Shown here piece after piece: positions 44,081 through 52,636 of a stretch of 61,767 nt of DNA. A model generated the notes under the pieces. It worked only from the letters and a program-made list of their open reading frames with translations, did not search any database and was not told where the DNA came from. Both the position numbers and the translations under genes were made by a program. This DNA comes from Suilimivivens sp964507235 (GTDB lineage: Bacteria > Bacillota > Clostridia > Lachnospirales > Lachnospiraceae), in NCBI GenBank assembly GCA_964507235.1, contig CAZDPE010000003.1:1-61767 (forward strand). Direction: 5' to 3'. Each line of letters begins with the position of its first letter. Position 1 is the first letter of the stretch.

Positions 44081-44929
44081 ATGACAATCTTTCAGAAAAT
44101 CGGCAAATATTTACTGGTTATCCTTAAATATTTTTCATTGGTATTTTTCTCTTTTGTGGCAGTGCTGCCCGTAGTTTCCTGCGTGATCACTGCGTTTAAG
44201 ACGGATACGGAGTATCAGCAGACAAACGTTATGACGCTTCCGGAAAGCTGGCTGAATTTTGAAAATTTCATCCAGGCTTTTCAAAAAGCCAATATGGGAA
44301 AGGCGTTTATTAATTCCGCAATTATTCTGGTCTGCGTGTTAATTGCCTCTACGCTGATCGGAACACAGCTTGCTTATGTTTTAAACAGATTTAAATTTCC
44401 CGGGAACGGAATTATCCGTAATTTGTTCTTATTTGCATCCCAGCTTCCCGGTGTTGCCATGCAGATTGCAGTTTATGAAATTATGTATAAATTGGGCTTT
44501 ATTAATTCCCTGATCGGATATATCATAATGATGTGCGGCACTGACATTATCTCCATATATATTTATATCCAGTTCTTTGAGAATATTGATTATTCCCTGG
44601 ATGAATCGGGTATTATGGATGGCGCTTCTTATTTTACAATTTTTTATAAGATTTTGCTGCCGCTCCTTAAGCCTGCAATTGTCACCTCCTGCATTTTAAA
44701 GGGAGTAGGTACCTATAATGAATATTATTCTGCAAACCTGTATCTGCAGGATAAAAAGAATCTGCCCACGGTAGCCACTTCCCTGTATACCTTCGTAGGA
44801 CCTCTGGGAAGTAAATACAATCTGATATGCGCAGGCGTTATTATTTCTCTGCTTCCGGCACTGATTGTGTTTATTACCTGTCAGAAGCAGATTTACAGCG
44901 GACTTACAGCAGGAGCTGTTAAGGGTTAG
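44081..44929 (+). CDS. ABC sugar permease, MalG type
   Basis: 282 residues, six membrane segments, ATPase-contact loop DESGIMDGASYFTIFYKILLPLL and C-terminus YSGLTAGAVKG. It directly abuts the first permease gene (ATGACA after TAA), so the two are translationally coupled. With the lipoprotein at 41497 it forms the importer for mannan oligosaccharides. Confidence 0.92.
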   Translation: MTIFQKIGKYLLVILKYFSLVFFSFVAVLPVVSCVITAFKTDTEYQQTNVMTLPESWLNFENFIQAFQKANMGKAFINSAIILVCVLIASTLIGTQLAYVLNRFKFPGNGIIRNLFLFASQLPGVAMQIAVYEIMYKLGFINSLIGYIIMMCGTDIISIYIYIQFFENIDYSLDESGIMDGASYFTIFYKILLPLLKPAIVTSCILKGVGTYNEYYSANLYLQDKKNLPTVATSLYTFVGPLGSKYNLICAGVIISLLPALIVFITCQKQIYSGLTAGAVKG

Positions 44930-44947
44930 TCAGAAGGAGGTATTAAA

Positions 44948-46111
44948 ATGATGGCAGAAGAAATAAGGTCCCATTTGACGGAAAAGATCATTCCCTTTTG
45001 GAAGTCTTTAAGGGATGATGAATATGGCGGCTATTATGGATGGATGGATTACGACCTTAAGCTGGATAAAAAGGCAGTGAAGGGATGCATTTTAAACAGC
45101 CGCATAACATGGTTCTTCTCCAACGCTTATACGCTTTTAAAGGATGAAAGTCTTTTAGAAGAAGCAAAACATGGATTTGCCTTCATGAAAGAGCATTGCA
45201 TGGATAAAGAAAACGGAGGCATCTACTGGTCAATTCAATATAATGGTGAGCCGGAAGATACCACCAAGCACACTTATAACCAGGCTTTTTCCATCTATGC
45301 TCTTTCCTCCTATTATGAAGCATCGCAGGATGAAGAGGCATTAAATATGGCAAAGGATTTGTTTCATATTATTGAAACAAAGTGTACTGATGAAATCGGT
45401 TACAAAGAAGCCTTTGACAAAGAGTTTCATGAAATTGAAAATGATAAGCTTTCTGAAAACGGCGTCATTGCGGAAAAAACAATGAATACCCTGCTGCATG
45501 TGTTTGAAGCTTATACGGAGCTTTACCGCGTAGCAGGCCTGCCGGAAGTAAAAGAAAGACTTGAGTGGATTATGGATACTTTTGCAGAAAAAGTATATAA
45601 TCCGCAGCTGCACAGGCAGGAAGTATTTTTTGACGCCAATATGAATTCCATTCTTGATTTGCATTCCTACGGCCATGATATTGAAACAGCATGGCTGATT
45701 GACAGGGGTGTAGAGGTTTTAGGTGAAAAGAAATATGAAGAGAAAATGTCACCTATTACGAAGGATTTAACAGCTCAGATTTATAAAACAGCTTTTGACG
45801 GACATTCTCTTGCTAATGAATGTGAAAAGGGCGTGGTTAATACACATCGTATCTGGTGGGTTCAGGCAGAAACTGTCGTCGGATTTTTGAACGGCTGGCA
45901 GAAAAATCCGGATAAACCGGAGTATCTGGAGGCGGTCAGGGCCGAGTGGGCTTTTATCAAAGAACATGTAATTGATAAAAGAAACGGTTCCGAGTGGTTC
46001 TGGGAGGTGGATGCTGAAGGAAAGCCTTTTGAAGGGCGGCCTATTGTAGAACCCTGGAAATGCCCTTATCACAACGGCAGAATGTGTTTTGAAGTGATAA
46101 AAAGATGCTGA
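44948..46111 (+). CDS. cellobiose/mannobiose 2-epimerase (AGE family)
   Basis: 387 residues, N-acylglucosamine 2-epimerase alpha/alpha-barrel. Visible active-site blocks are ILNSRITWFFSNAY near residue 50, SYGHDIETAWL (catalytic His) near residue 240, NTHRIWWVQAETVVG, and PYHNGRMCFE (second catalytic His) at the C-terminus. In Ruminococcus albus and Roseburia this enzyme converts mannobiose to mannosylglucose, the substrate of the GH130_1 phosphorylase encoded next. AAGGAGG precedes the start, 18 bases after the permease. Confidence 0.9.
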   Translation: MMAEEIRSHLTEKIIPFWKSLRDDEYGGYYGWMDYDLKLDKKAVKGCILNSRITWFFSNAYTLLKDESLLEEAKHGFAFMKEHCMDKENGGIYWSIQYNGEPEDTTKHTYNQAFSIYALSSYYEASQDEEALNMAKDLFHIIETKCTDEIGYKEAFDKEFHEIENDKLSENGVIAEKTMNTLLHVFEAYTELYRVAGLPEVKERLEWIMDTFAEKVYNPQLHRQEVFFDANMNSILDLHSYGHDIETAWLIDRGVEVLGEKKYEEKMSPITKDLTAQIYKTAFDGHSLANECEKGVVNTHRIWWVQAETVVGFLNGWQKNPDKPEYLEAVRAEWAFIKEHVIDKRNGSEWFWEVDAEGKPFEGRPIVEPWKCPYHNGRMCFEVIKRC

Positions 46112-46137
46112 CTTAAATTTATTTCGGAAAGAGGTGT

Positions 46138-47316
46138 ATGATGTTGCATAAGAAGTATACGGAAGAATTAAAAAAGTATGAGGCTTTAATCAGCAGAAAA
46201 AATGAGGTAGATACGGACTTTTATAATGGCGTATATGATAAATATAAATATCCGGTTCTGACAAGAGAGCATATTCCGCTCACATGGCAGTATGATTTAA
46301 ATCCTGAAACCAATCCTTACTTTATGAAAAGGCTTGGAATTAATGCAGTCCTGAATTCAGGCGCCATTGAATTGAATGGAAAGTATTATCTGGTGGCAAG
46401 AATTGAAGGAGATGACAGAAAGTCTTTCTTTGGCGTGGCAGAAAGCGATAACGGAGTGGACGGTTTTCGCTTTTGGGATTATCCGATTCTTCTTCCGGAT
46501 ACCTGCCCTGAGGAAACCAATGTTTATGATATGCGTCTGACCAAGCATGAGGATGGGTATATTTACGGGGTATTCTGTTCTGAAAGCAAGGATACTTCCG
46601 TTAATGACTTGTCAGCAGCAGTGGCAGCAGCGGGAATTGTCAGAACTAAGGATTTAAAAACATGGGAGAGGCTTCCTAATCTGGTAACCCTGAATTCTCC
46701 CCAGCAGAGAAATGTAGTGCTTCATCCGGAATTTGTGAATGGTAAGTATGCTTTTTATACAAGGCCTATGGATGATTTTATTGAAACGGGTTCTGGCGGA
46801 GGAATCGGCTTTGGACTTTGCGATGATATTACTCATGCTGTCATTGATGAAGAAAAGATGACAAGTCTGCGTAAGTACCATACTATAACGGAAGCAAAGA
46901 ACGGAGCCGGAGCGGTGCCTATTAAGACGGAAAAGGGCTGGATTCACATTGCCCACGGGGTAAGAAATACAGCGGCCGGACTTCGTTATGTAATTTATGC
47001 TTTTGCAACGGATTTGAAGGATCCTTCCAGAGTAATCGCAGAGCCTTCAGGACTCCTGATTGGACCAAGAGGCGGAGAAAGAGTCGGAGATGTATCCAAT
47101 GTGGTATTTACCAATGGAGCAATAGCAAATGACAAGGGTGAAGTATTTATTTATTATGCTTCCAGCGATACAAGAATGCATGTGGCAGTTACTACTATAG
47201 ATAAATTGATTGATTATGTCTTTAATACACCTGAAGACCCTTTAAGAAGTGTGGAGTGTGTAGCTCAAAGATGTGATTTGATTAAAAAGAATCTGGAATT
47301 TTTAGCCCGGCAGTAA
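46138..47316 (+). CDS. GH130_1 4-O-beta-mannosyl-glucose phosphorylase
   Basis: 392 residues, five-bladed propeller. Strong match to the GH130_1 pattern: PVLTREHIPLTWQYDLNPETNPY, RLGINAVLNSGAIELNGKYYLVAR (in pieces), CPEETNVYDMRLTKHEDGYIYGVF, TGSGGGIGFGLCDDIT and RVGDVSNVVFTNG. The Asp of NVYDMRL is the expected general acid. It uses phosphate to split mannosylglucose into mannose 1-phosphate and glucose, conserving the bond energy. Cytosolic. It follows the epimerase by 26 bases with AAAGAGGTG ahead. Confidence 0.92.
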   Translation: MMLHKKYTEELKKYEALISRKNEVDTDFYNGVYDKYKYPVLTREHIPLTWQYDLNPETNPYFMKRLGINAVLNSGAIELNGKYYLVARIEGDDRKSFFGVAESDNGVDGFRFWDYPILLPDTCPEETNVYDMRLTKHEDGYIYGVFCSESKDTSVNDLSAAVAAAGIVRTKDLKTWERLPNLVTLNSPQQRNVVLHPEFVNGKYAFYTRPMDDFIETGSGGGIGFGLCDDITHAVIDEEKMTSLRKYHTITEAKNGAGAVPIKTEKGWIHIAHGVRNTAAGLRYVIYAFATDLKDPSRVIAEPSGLLIGPRGGERVGDVSNVVFTNGAIANDKGEVFIYYASSDTRMHVAVTTIDKLIDYVFNTPEDPLRSVECVAQRCDLIKKNLEFLARQ

Positions 47317-47371
47317 TTTATAAACCAATAAAAGAAAATAAACGTGCCAATGGCGCAGAAATGAGGAAAAG

Positions 47372-48394
47372 ATGAGCGAGATTAAGATGATTGCCCCCAC
47401 AGTCAAAAATGTACCCTGGCAGGAAAGACCTGCAAACCTTAAGGGAGCACCTGTGTGGAGATATACAGAAAATCCCATTATCGGCAGAAATCCGGTAAAG
47501 AATGTTGCAAGAATCTTTAACAGTGCGGTAATGCCTTACGGAGATGAATTTATTGGCGTGTTCCGCGGCGAGCAGACTAATGGTATTCCTTATATTTATA
47601 TGGGAAGAAGCAAGGATGCCATTCATTGGGATTTTGATGAAAATAAGATACCCTTTGTGGATGAAGAAGGCAAGCCTTTCATGCCCAGATATGCATATGA
47701 CCCCAGACTGGTTAAGGTAGAGGATACCTATTATATTATTTGGTGTCAGGATTTTTACGGCGCTGCAATCGGTATGGCAAAAACTACCGATTTCAAGACC
47801 TTTACAAGACTCGAAAATCCCTTTATTCCCTATAACAGAAATGCCGTATTGTTCCCCAGAAAGATTAACGGAAATTATATGCTGCTGAGCAGGCCTTCTG
47901 ACAGCGGTCATACTCCCTTCGGCGATATCTTTGTAAGTGAAAGTCCTGACCTTGTATATTGGGGCAAACACAGACATGTAATGGGAAAAGGCAATGAATG
48001 GTGGGAGTCGGTTAAAATCGGCGGCGGCGCAGCTCCTATTGAAACAAGCGAAGGCTGGCTTCTGTTCTATCATGGCGTAAGCGGAACCTGCAACGGTTTT
48101 GTTTATTCCATCGGCGGCGCTATTTTAGACCTTGAGAATCCTTCTATTGTGAAATACAGATGTGAAAACTTCCTTTTGACACCTGAAGAATGGTATGAAG
48201 AAAGAGGCTTTGTTCCTAACGTATGTTTCCCCTGCGCAACCATTCATGACCCGGAAAGCGGAAGAATTGCTATTTATTATGGCTGTGCGGACAGCTATGT
48301 AGGACTTGCTTTTACACAGTTTGAAGATATTATGGCTTATATCAAAGAGAACAGTGTAGTAACAGAATCTGATACGGAAATCGGAAGAAGATAA
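47372..48394 (+). CDS. GH130_2 beta-1,4-mannooligosaccharide phosphorylase
   Basis: 340 residues. GH130_2 pattern: NVPWQERPANLKGAPVWRY (in pieces), IFNSAVMPYGDEFIGVFRGEQ, MPRYAYDPRLVKVEDTYYI with the Asp of YDPRL at the acid position, NAVLFPRKINGNYMLLSRPSD and GGGAAPIETSEGWLLFYHGV. It phosphorolyses mannooligosaccharides from the non-reducing end to mannose 1-phosphate and a shortened chain, which feeds the epimerase and GH130_1. A strong terminator follows the gene. Confidence 0.92.
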   Translation: MSEIKMIAPTVKNVPWQERPANLKGAPVWRYTENPIIGRNPVKNVARIFNSAVMPYGDEFIGVFRGEQTNGIPYIYMGRSKDAIHWDFDENKIPFVDEEGKPFMPRYAYDPRLVKVEDTYYIIWCQDFYGAAIGMAKTTDFKTFTRLENPFIPYNRNAVLFPRKINGNYMLLSRPSDSGHTPFGDIFVSESPDLVYWGKHRHVMGKGNEWWESVKIGGGAAPIETSEGWLLFYHGVSGTCNGFVYSIGGAILDLENPSIVKYRCENFLLTPEEWYEERGFVPNVCFPCATIHDPESGRIAIYYGCADSYVGLAFTQFEDIMAYIKENSVVTESDTEIGRR

Positions 48395-48420
48395 TAGTTG
48401 CACTTGCGTGTGCAAGAAGA

Positions 48421-48449
48421 AAGGGCTTGCCATAGGGCAGGCCCTTTTT
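48421..48449 (+). terminator. Rho-independent terminator inside the mannan locus
   Basis: AAGGGCTTGCC (48421-48431) pairs with GGCAGGCCCTT (48436-48446), one G-U pair, four-base loop, followed by a run of T. It divides the importer/phosphorylase operon from the esterase and later genes, which may be expressed at a lower level by read-through. Confidence 0.8.
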
Positions 48450-48475
48450 AATAAAGAGTAAAGGAGATTGGTGAC

Positions 48476-49603
48476 ATGGCATACAATGTACATCCTGAAA
48501 AGGGAATGATTAACAGGGGAAACTGGTATCGCATAAAGGAATGTATGAAAAAGGCAGCAAGAGGAGAAAAGATAACCACAGGATTTCTGGGTGGTTCTAT
48601 TACGCAGGGAAGTCTTTCCTCTGCCCCGGAAACATGTTATGCCTATTTGGTATATGAATGGTGGAAAAATAAATTTCCGAAATCTGAGATTACATTTATT
48701 AATGCCGGAATCGGAGGAACAACTTCTCAATTTGGCGTTTCAAGGGTAGAAGACCATCTGCTTAAATATAATCCTGACTTTGTACTGATAGAATTTGCTG
48801 TAAATGATGACAATACAGAGTTTTTTGAGGAAACCTATGAAGGACTTATCCGCAGAACTCTTGGCGATAAATGTTCGCCTGCGCTTATGCTGATGAATAA
48901 TGTACGGTATGACAACGGAGTGAACGCGCAGGAAATGCATCTTAAGGTTGCAGAAGCTTATGAGCTTCCCATGGTAAGCATGAAATCCACAATCTGGCCT
49001 GAAGTGGAGAGCGGAAGAATTCCTAACCGGGAAATTACGCCGGATGATTTGCATCCCAATGATGCAGGTCATCAGCTGGTAGCGCAGGTAATTACTGCAT
49101 TCCTTGACAGTGTATATAAAGATATTGAAACGGAAGAAAAGCCTTCGGATTTCGGAGGGAGGACGCTGCCGGATGCCATTACGGCCAACGCTTATGAAAA
49201 ATCGGTGCGTTATCAAAATGATAATTCAATACCTGATTCGCGGGGATTTGCTGCGGATAACGGGCCGCAGAATGATATTCGTGAGGTTTTCAGAAAAGGA
49301 TGGACAGCCTGGAAGAAAGGGGATACCATTTCCTTTACCATAGACTGTACGGGCGTTGCCGTACAGTACAGAAAATCCGTGAAAAAGCCTACCTGCATTG
49401 CAAAGGCAGTAGTAGACGGCAGAGAAAATGAAGCAGTGATACTTGACGGTAATTTCGATGAAGATTGGGGAGATTGTCTGTATATTGATACAATTACAAG
49501 GCACATGGAACCGGGAAAGCATACGGTAGAAATAACCGTAATCGAAGCTCATGAGGATGATGCAGTGCCGTTTTATCTGGTTTCGGTAATTGGCTCCAAT
49601 TAA
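48476..49603 (+). CDS. CE17-like SGNH acetyl-mannan esterase
   Basis: 375 residues, no signal peptide. N-terminal SGNH hydrolase: catalytic Ser in GFLGGSITQGS, oxyanion Gly in INAGIGGTTS, Asn in EFAVNDDN, and Asp/His in TPDDLHPNDAGHQ. From about residue 225 a beta-sandwich resembling a CBM35-like domain (GWTAWKKGDTISFTIDCTG; HTVEITVIEAHED). This two-domain layout matches the CE17 esterase of the Roseburia mannan locus, which removes 2-O-acetyl groups from mannooligosaccharides so that GH130 enzymes can act. Position in the locus supports that; specificity is inferred. AAAGGAG precedes the start. Confidence 0.82.
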   Translation: MAYNVHPEKGMINRGNWYRIKECMKKAARGEKITTGFLGGSITQGSLSSAPETCYAYLVYEWWKNKFPKSEITFINAGIGGTTSQFGVSRVEDHLLKYNPDFVLIEFAVNDDNTEFFEETYEGLIRRTLGDKCSPALMLMNNVRYDNGVNAQEMHLKVAEAYELPMVSMKSTIWPEVESGRIPNREITPDDLHPNDAGHQLVAQVITAFLDSVYKDIETEEKPSDFGGRTLPDAITANAYEKSVRYQNDNSIPDSRGFAADNGPQNDIREVFRKGWTAWKKGDTISFTIDCTGVAVQYRKSVKKPTCIAKAVVDGRENEAVILDGNFDEDWGDCLYIDTITRHMEPGKHTVEITVIEAHEDDAVPFYLVSVIGSN

Positions 49604-49624
49604 TTGTGAGAAGAGGGGTAAGGT

Positions 49625-51871
49625 ATGACAAGGGAAAAAAGCGGGAACAGAGTACGTAAGAAGGCAGAAGTAACCGGGGAAGAAAAGAAGCTTATCAAAG
49701 AAGAAAAGAAGCGCATCAGGGAAGAAAAGCAGGCTGTGAAAAAGGCCGTTAAGGACAAAGCTGAGAAAAAGATTAAGAAGAAAAAGCAGGATACGCAGTT
49801 TGCGGTTCAGATTGTAAAGGATGTGCGGGGAAACAGCCGGCGCAGTATTATGCAGACACTTCTTTTAGGATTTCTGGTTCCGGTTATTTTAATGATTGCT
49901 CTTGGAATTGTATCCTACAATGCAGCATCATCAGGTATTCTTTCCAAGTACAGGGAATCCGCCATGTCTACGGTATCGGCAGTAGGTAACTACTGTAATC
50001 TGGTATGCGATTCCATATCCAGTAAAGCGCTGGAGCTCGTTACAAACAGTGATGTAGGCAACTATTACGAAAAATATTATAAAAAGCAGGACAGCGATGC
50101 AATGGAAGCGTTTCGCAGTGCTAAATCCATTATCAGCAATACGAAGTCAACCAATAAATATGTATTCAGCTGTTCGGTAATACCTGACGGCGGTTCCTAT
50201 TTATCGACCCTGACGGGCGGTATGACATCCAACCCTTACGGCGATTTTACCGAAACAGCGGAAGGAAGTTTTTTTGCTGAGAATGCATCCATCAGAAATA
50301 AATGGATGGGGTATCATACATATTTGGATGACAATATGAATAGTACGCCGGAAAAATACGCCCTTGTTTTTTATCAGAGAATGCTGAAAAATAATACGGT
50401 TCTTGTACTGGACGTTGATATGACAGTGGCTGTAGAGATGCTGAATCAGATGGATTTCGGCGACGGAAGCATCAGGGCGCTGGTATCGGAGGATGGCAGA
50501 GAGGTGGCATCTGTCCAGGGAAAAGACGGAACTGCGGAAGAAACTTATTTTTTAGGAAATGAATTTTTTGAAGAATCAAAATCGGCGGAAGAAACAGGCA
50601 GCAGGGATGTAAAGGTAAACGGTAAAAGATATGTATATATTTATACGCCGGTGGGAAAAACAGGAGCCATGATATGTGCGCTGATTCCCAGGAGTAACCT
50701 GCTTGGACAGGTAGGAACGATTAAATATATTACGATTATCATGGTGATTTTAGCAGCCGGCGCGGCTCTGGCTATCGGAGCATATATATCCATAGGCATC
50801 AGCAAAACGGTGAAGTCCATGACCATGGGACTGGCAGCAGTGTCGGAAGGCGATTTGTCCAGGGATTTTGTGACAAAAAGAGAGGACGAGTTTAAAATAC
50901 TGACTTCCAGTCTGAATGCCATGATAGAGAGCATGAGAAACCTAATGCAGGATATGAAACAGTTTGGAGCCAAGGTAAGCGATCTTTCCATGGATGTTTC
51001 CGAAAAAACAATAACTGTCAGCACTTCCATGAGCGACATTGCGGCTGCCATGGATGAAGTGGCAAAGGGCGTGCAGAATCAAGCTGAGGATACGGAAAGC
51101 AGTAATGAGAAAATGATGGATTTTTCTGATAATATCAATGCAGTGACAGAAAAGACATCTGATATGGGAGCTTCTGCGGAAAAGGCAATTGATGCTGTGG
51201 AAAAGGGAAAGGTAATCGTTCAGGATTTAAGCAGTAAGTCGGATATTACGGTTGCGCTTACAAAAGTGCTGGTAGAGGATATCAGTGCAGTACAGCAAAG
51301 CTCTGAGGAAATTAAGAGCTTTGTGGATGTGATTAACAGCATTGCCGGGCAGACAAATCTGTTGTCATTAAATGCTTCCATTGAAGCAGCGAGAGCAGGG
51401 GAAGCGGGCAGAGGCTTTGCGGTTGTGGCAGAGGAAATCCGGAAGCTGGCTGACCAGTCCAGGGAATCGGGCAACAGGATTTGTGAAATAGTGGAAAATA
51501 TAGGAAGTACTACGGATAAGACCACAGATTCTGCGAGAAAAGCGGAGAATATGGTCAATGAGCAGGCAGCGGCGCTTTCCCAGACTGTGAAGGTATTCGG
51601 TTTAATTCAGTCCTGCGTGGGAGAACTGGTAGAAGGAATACGGACTATTACGCTTCGATTGGAAACCATAATGGAAGAAAAAGAGATGGTGCAGGGTTCC
51701 ATTCAGAATATTTCGGCCGTTTCCGAAGAAGTGGCTGCTTCCACCCAGGAGGTTACGGCTACGATTGGAGAGCAGGTTTCTGTTATCCAGAATTTAAAGG
51801 ATGAGGTAGAGAAGTTAAAAGAAGATGCGCAGCAATTGAATGCATCCATTGAGAAATTTAAGATATCATAA
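49625..51871 (+). CDS. methyl-accepting chemotaxis protein with highly charged N-terminus
   Basis: 748 residues. Residues 1-70 are cytosolic and almost all Lys, Glu and Arg (EEKKLIKEEKKRIREEKQAV). Membrane segment 1 is at about 77-98, an extracytoplasmic Cache-like sensor at 100-365, membrane segment 2 at 368-393, then HAMP and a full signalling domain with hairpin tip INSIAGQTNLLSLNASIEAAR and GRGFAVVAEEIRKLADQS. It starts 21 bases after the esterase gene, inside the mannan locus, so it may guide movement toward mannan sugars or respond to the binding protein. No other chemotaxis or flagellar genes are in the window. Confidence 0.85.
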   Translation: MTREKSGNRVRKKAEVTGEEKKLIKEEKKRIREEKQAVKKAVKDKAEKKIKKKKQDTQFAVQIVKDVRGNSRRSIMQTLLLGFLVPVILMIALGIVSYNAASSGILSKYRESAMSTVSAVGNYCNLVCDSISSKALELVTNSDVGNYYEKYYKKQDSDAMEAFRSAKSIISNTKSTNKYVFSCSVIPDGGSYLSTLTGGMTSNPYGDFTETAEGSFFAENASIRNKWMGYHTYLDDNMNSTPEKYALVFYQRMLKNNTVLVLDVDMTVAVEMLNQMDFGDGSIRALVSEDGREVASVQGKDGTAEETYFLGNEFFEESKSAEETGSRDVKVNGKRYVYIYTPVGKTGAMICALIPRSNLLGQVGTIKYITIIMVILAAGAALAIGAYISIGISKTVKSMTMGLAAVSEGDLSRDFVTKREDEFKILTSSLNAMIESMRNLMQDMKQFGAKVSDLSMDVSEKTITVSTSMSDIAAAMDEVAKGVQNQAEDTESSNEKMMDFSDNINAVTEKTSDMGASAEKAIDAVEKGKVIVQDLSSKSDITVALTKVLVEDISAVQQSSEEIKSFVDVINSIAGQTNLLSLNASIEAARAGEAGRGFAVVAEEIRKLADQSRESGNRICEIVENIGSTTDKTTDSARKAENMVNEQAAALSQTVKVFGLIQSCVGELVEGIRTITLRLETIMEEKEMVQGSIQNISAVSEEVAASTQEVTATIGEQVSVIQNLKDEVEKLKEDAQQLNASIEKFKIS

Positions 51872-51938
51872 ACAAGGTTCGTGATATTATGAGCGGCGGT
51901 TATGCCGGGAATATAAAATTTATCACCGGAGAAAATGT

Positions 51939-52581
51939 ATGGCTTCAAAATTGTTATGGAATGACGGCTGGGAGTTCTGTGAATGCAAGCTTGATGAACA
52001 GGGCTTCCGGATACCGGAAAAGGCATCGTGGGAGGCAGTGGATATACCGCATGACTGGATGATTTATGATACGCATAATCTGTATCGAAGCTGTGTCGGC
52101 TGGTATCGTAAAAGTCTGAATATGGAAAAATTGAAACCGGAGGAAGAAATTGTCCTCCGGTTCGATGGAGTGTATATGGATGCTGCGGTTTTTGTTAACG
52201 GAAATCAGGCGGGGAATGGAAGTATGGCTATTCTGCCTTTGAAGTAGAAATTACTTCTTTTCTGAAAGCGGGAGAAAATTTTATTCCCGCGTGCAATGAG
52301 TCAAAGTCATGCTTGCATGACCTTGACGAATGCCGCGAGGGTCAATACCCCGCCCCTTGGGGCGCTTCAATTTCCATGCCCCGCTGCTTGCGGCGGGGTT
52401 ATTGACTTATGTACGCGCAGTTTATCAGGAGCCTAATACCAGATGGTATTCGGGAGCAGGAATTTACCGTAATGTCTGGCTGAAAAAGCGGAACAGAAAT
52501 CATATTGTATCAGACGGAATTTATATTACGCCTGTGAAACAAGGCGATGACATCTGGAAAGTGGAAGCTGCTTTGATTTAA
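51939..52581 (+). pseudogene. GH2 glycoside hydrolase pseudogene
   Basis: It starts like a GH2 beta-galactosidase (LLWNDGWEFCECKLDEQG; VDIPHDWMIYDTHNL; VGWYRKSL; LRFDGVYMDAAVFVNGNQAG). A one-base loss in the G-run at 52211-52214 breaks the frame; the next frame continues correctly (KYGYSAFEVEITSFLKAGENFI). At about 52297-52410 a palindromic element interrupts it, after which GH2 sequence resumes (VYQEPNTRWYSGAGIYRNVWLKK) and ends at a stop at 52581. The remaining 600 or so residues, including the catalytic barrel, are missing. So there are three lesions: frameshift, insertion and 3-prime deletion. The GH1-ManA gene starts 55 bases later. Confidence 0.85.
52297..52410. mobile_element. small palindromic MITE/REP-like element inserted in the GH2 pseudogene
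   Basis: Near-identical inverted ends ATGAGTCAA (52297-52305) and TTGACTTAT (52402-52410). Inside are a hairpin of GTCAAAGTCATGC with GCATGACCTTGAC (52300-52327, one mismatch), a GCCCC-TT-GGGGC hairpin (52352-52363), a CCCCGCTGC-TT-GCGGCGGGG hairpin (52379-52398), and a larger pairing of GTCAATACCCCGCC (52341-52354) with GGCGGGGTTATTGAC (52392-52406). It is GC-rich against its surroundings and has no open frame. It is non-autonomous; the type is similar to REP elements moved by IS200/IS605-related transposases, but I cannot assign the family. Confidence 0.65.
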
Positions 52582-52636
52582 ACTGGTTTCAATATTATAC
52601 ATAAATTATATCAACTGAAAAGGGAGGATCTAAAAC

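Noticed and set aside
46138..48394. GH130 proteins read as GH43/GH32-type arabinosidases or fructosidases
   Set aside because: Both are five-bladed propellers, but the NVYDMRL and YDPRL acid motifs and the epimerase neighbour fit GH130_1 and GH130_2.
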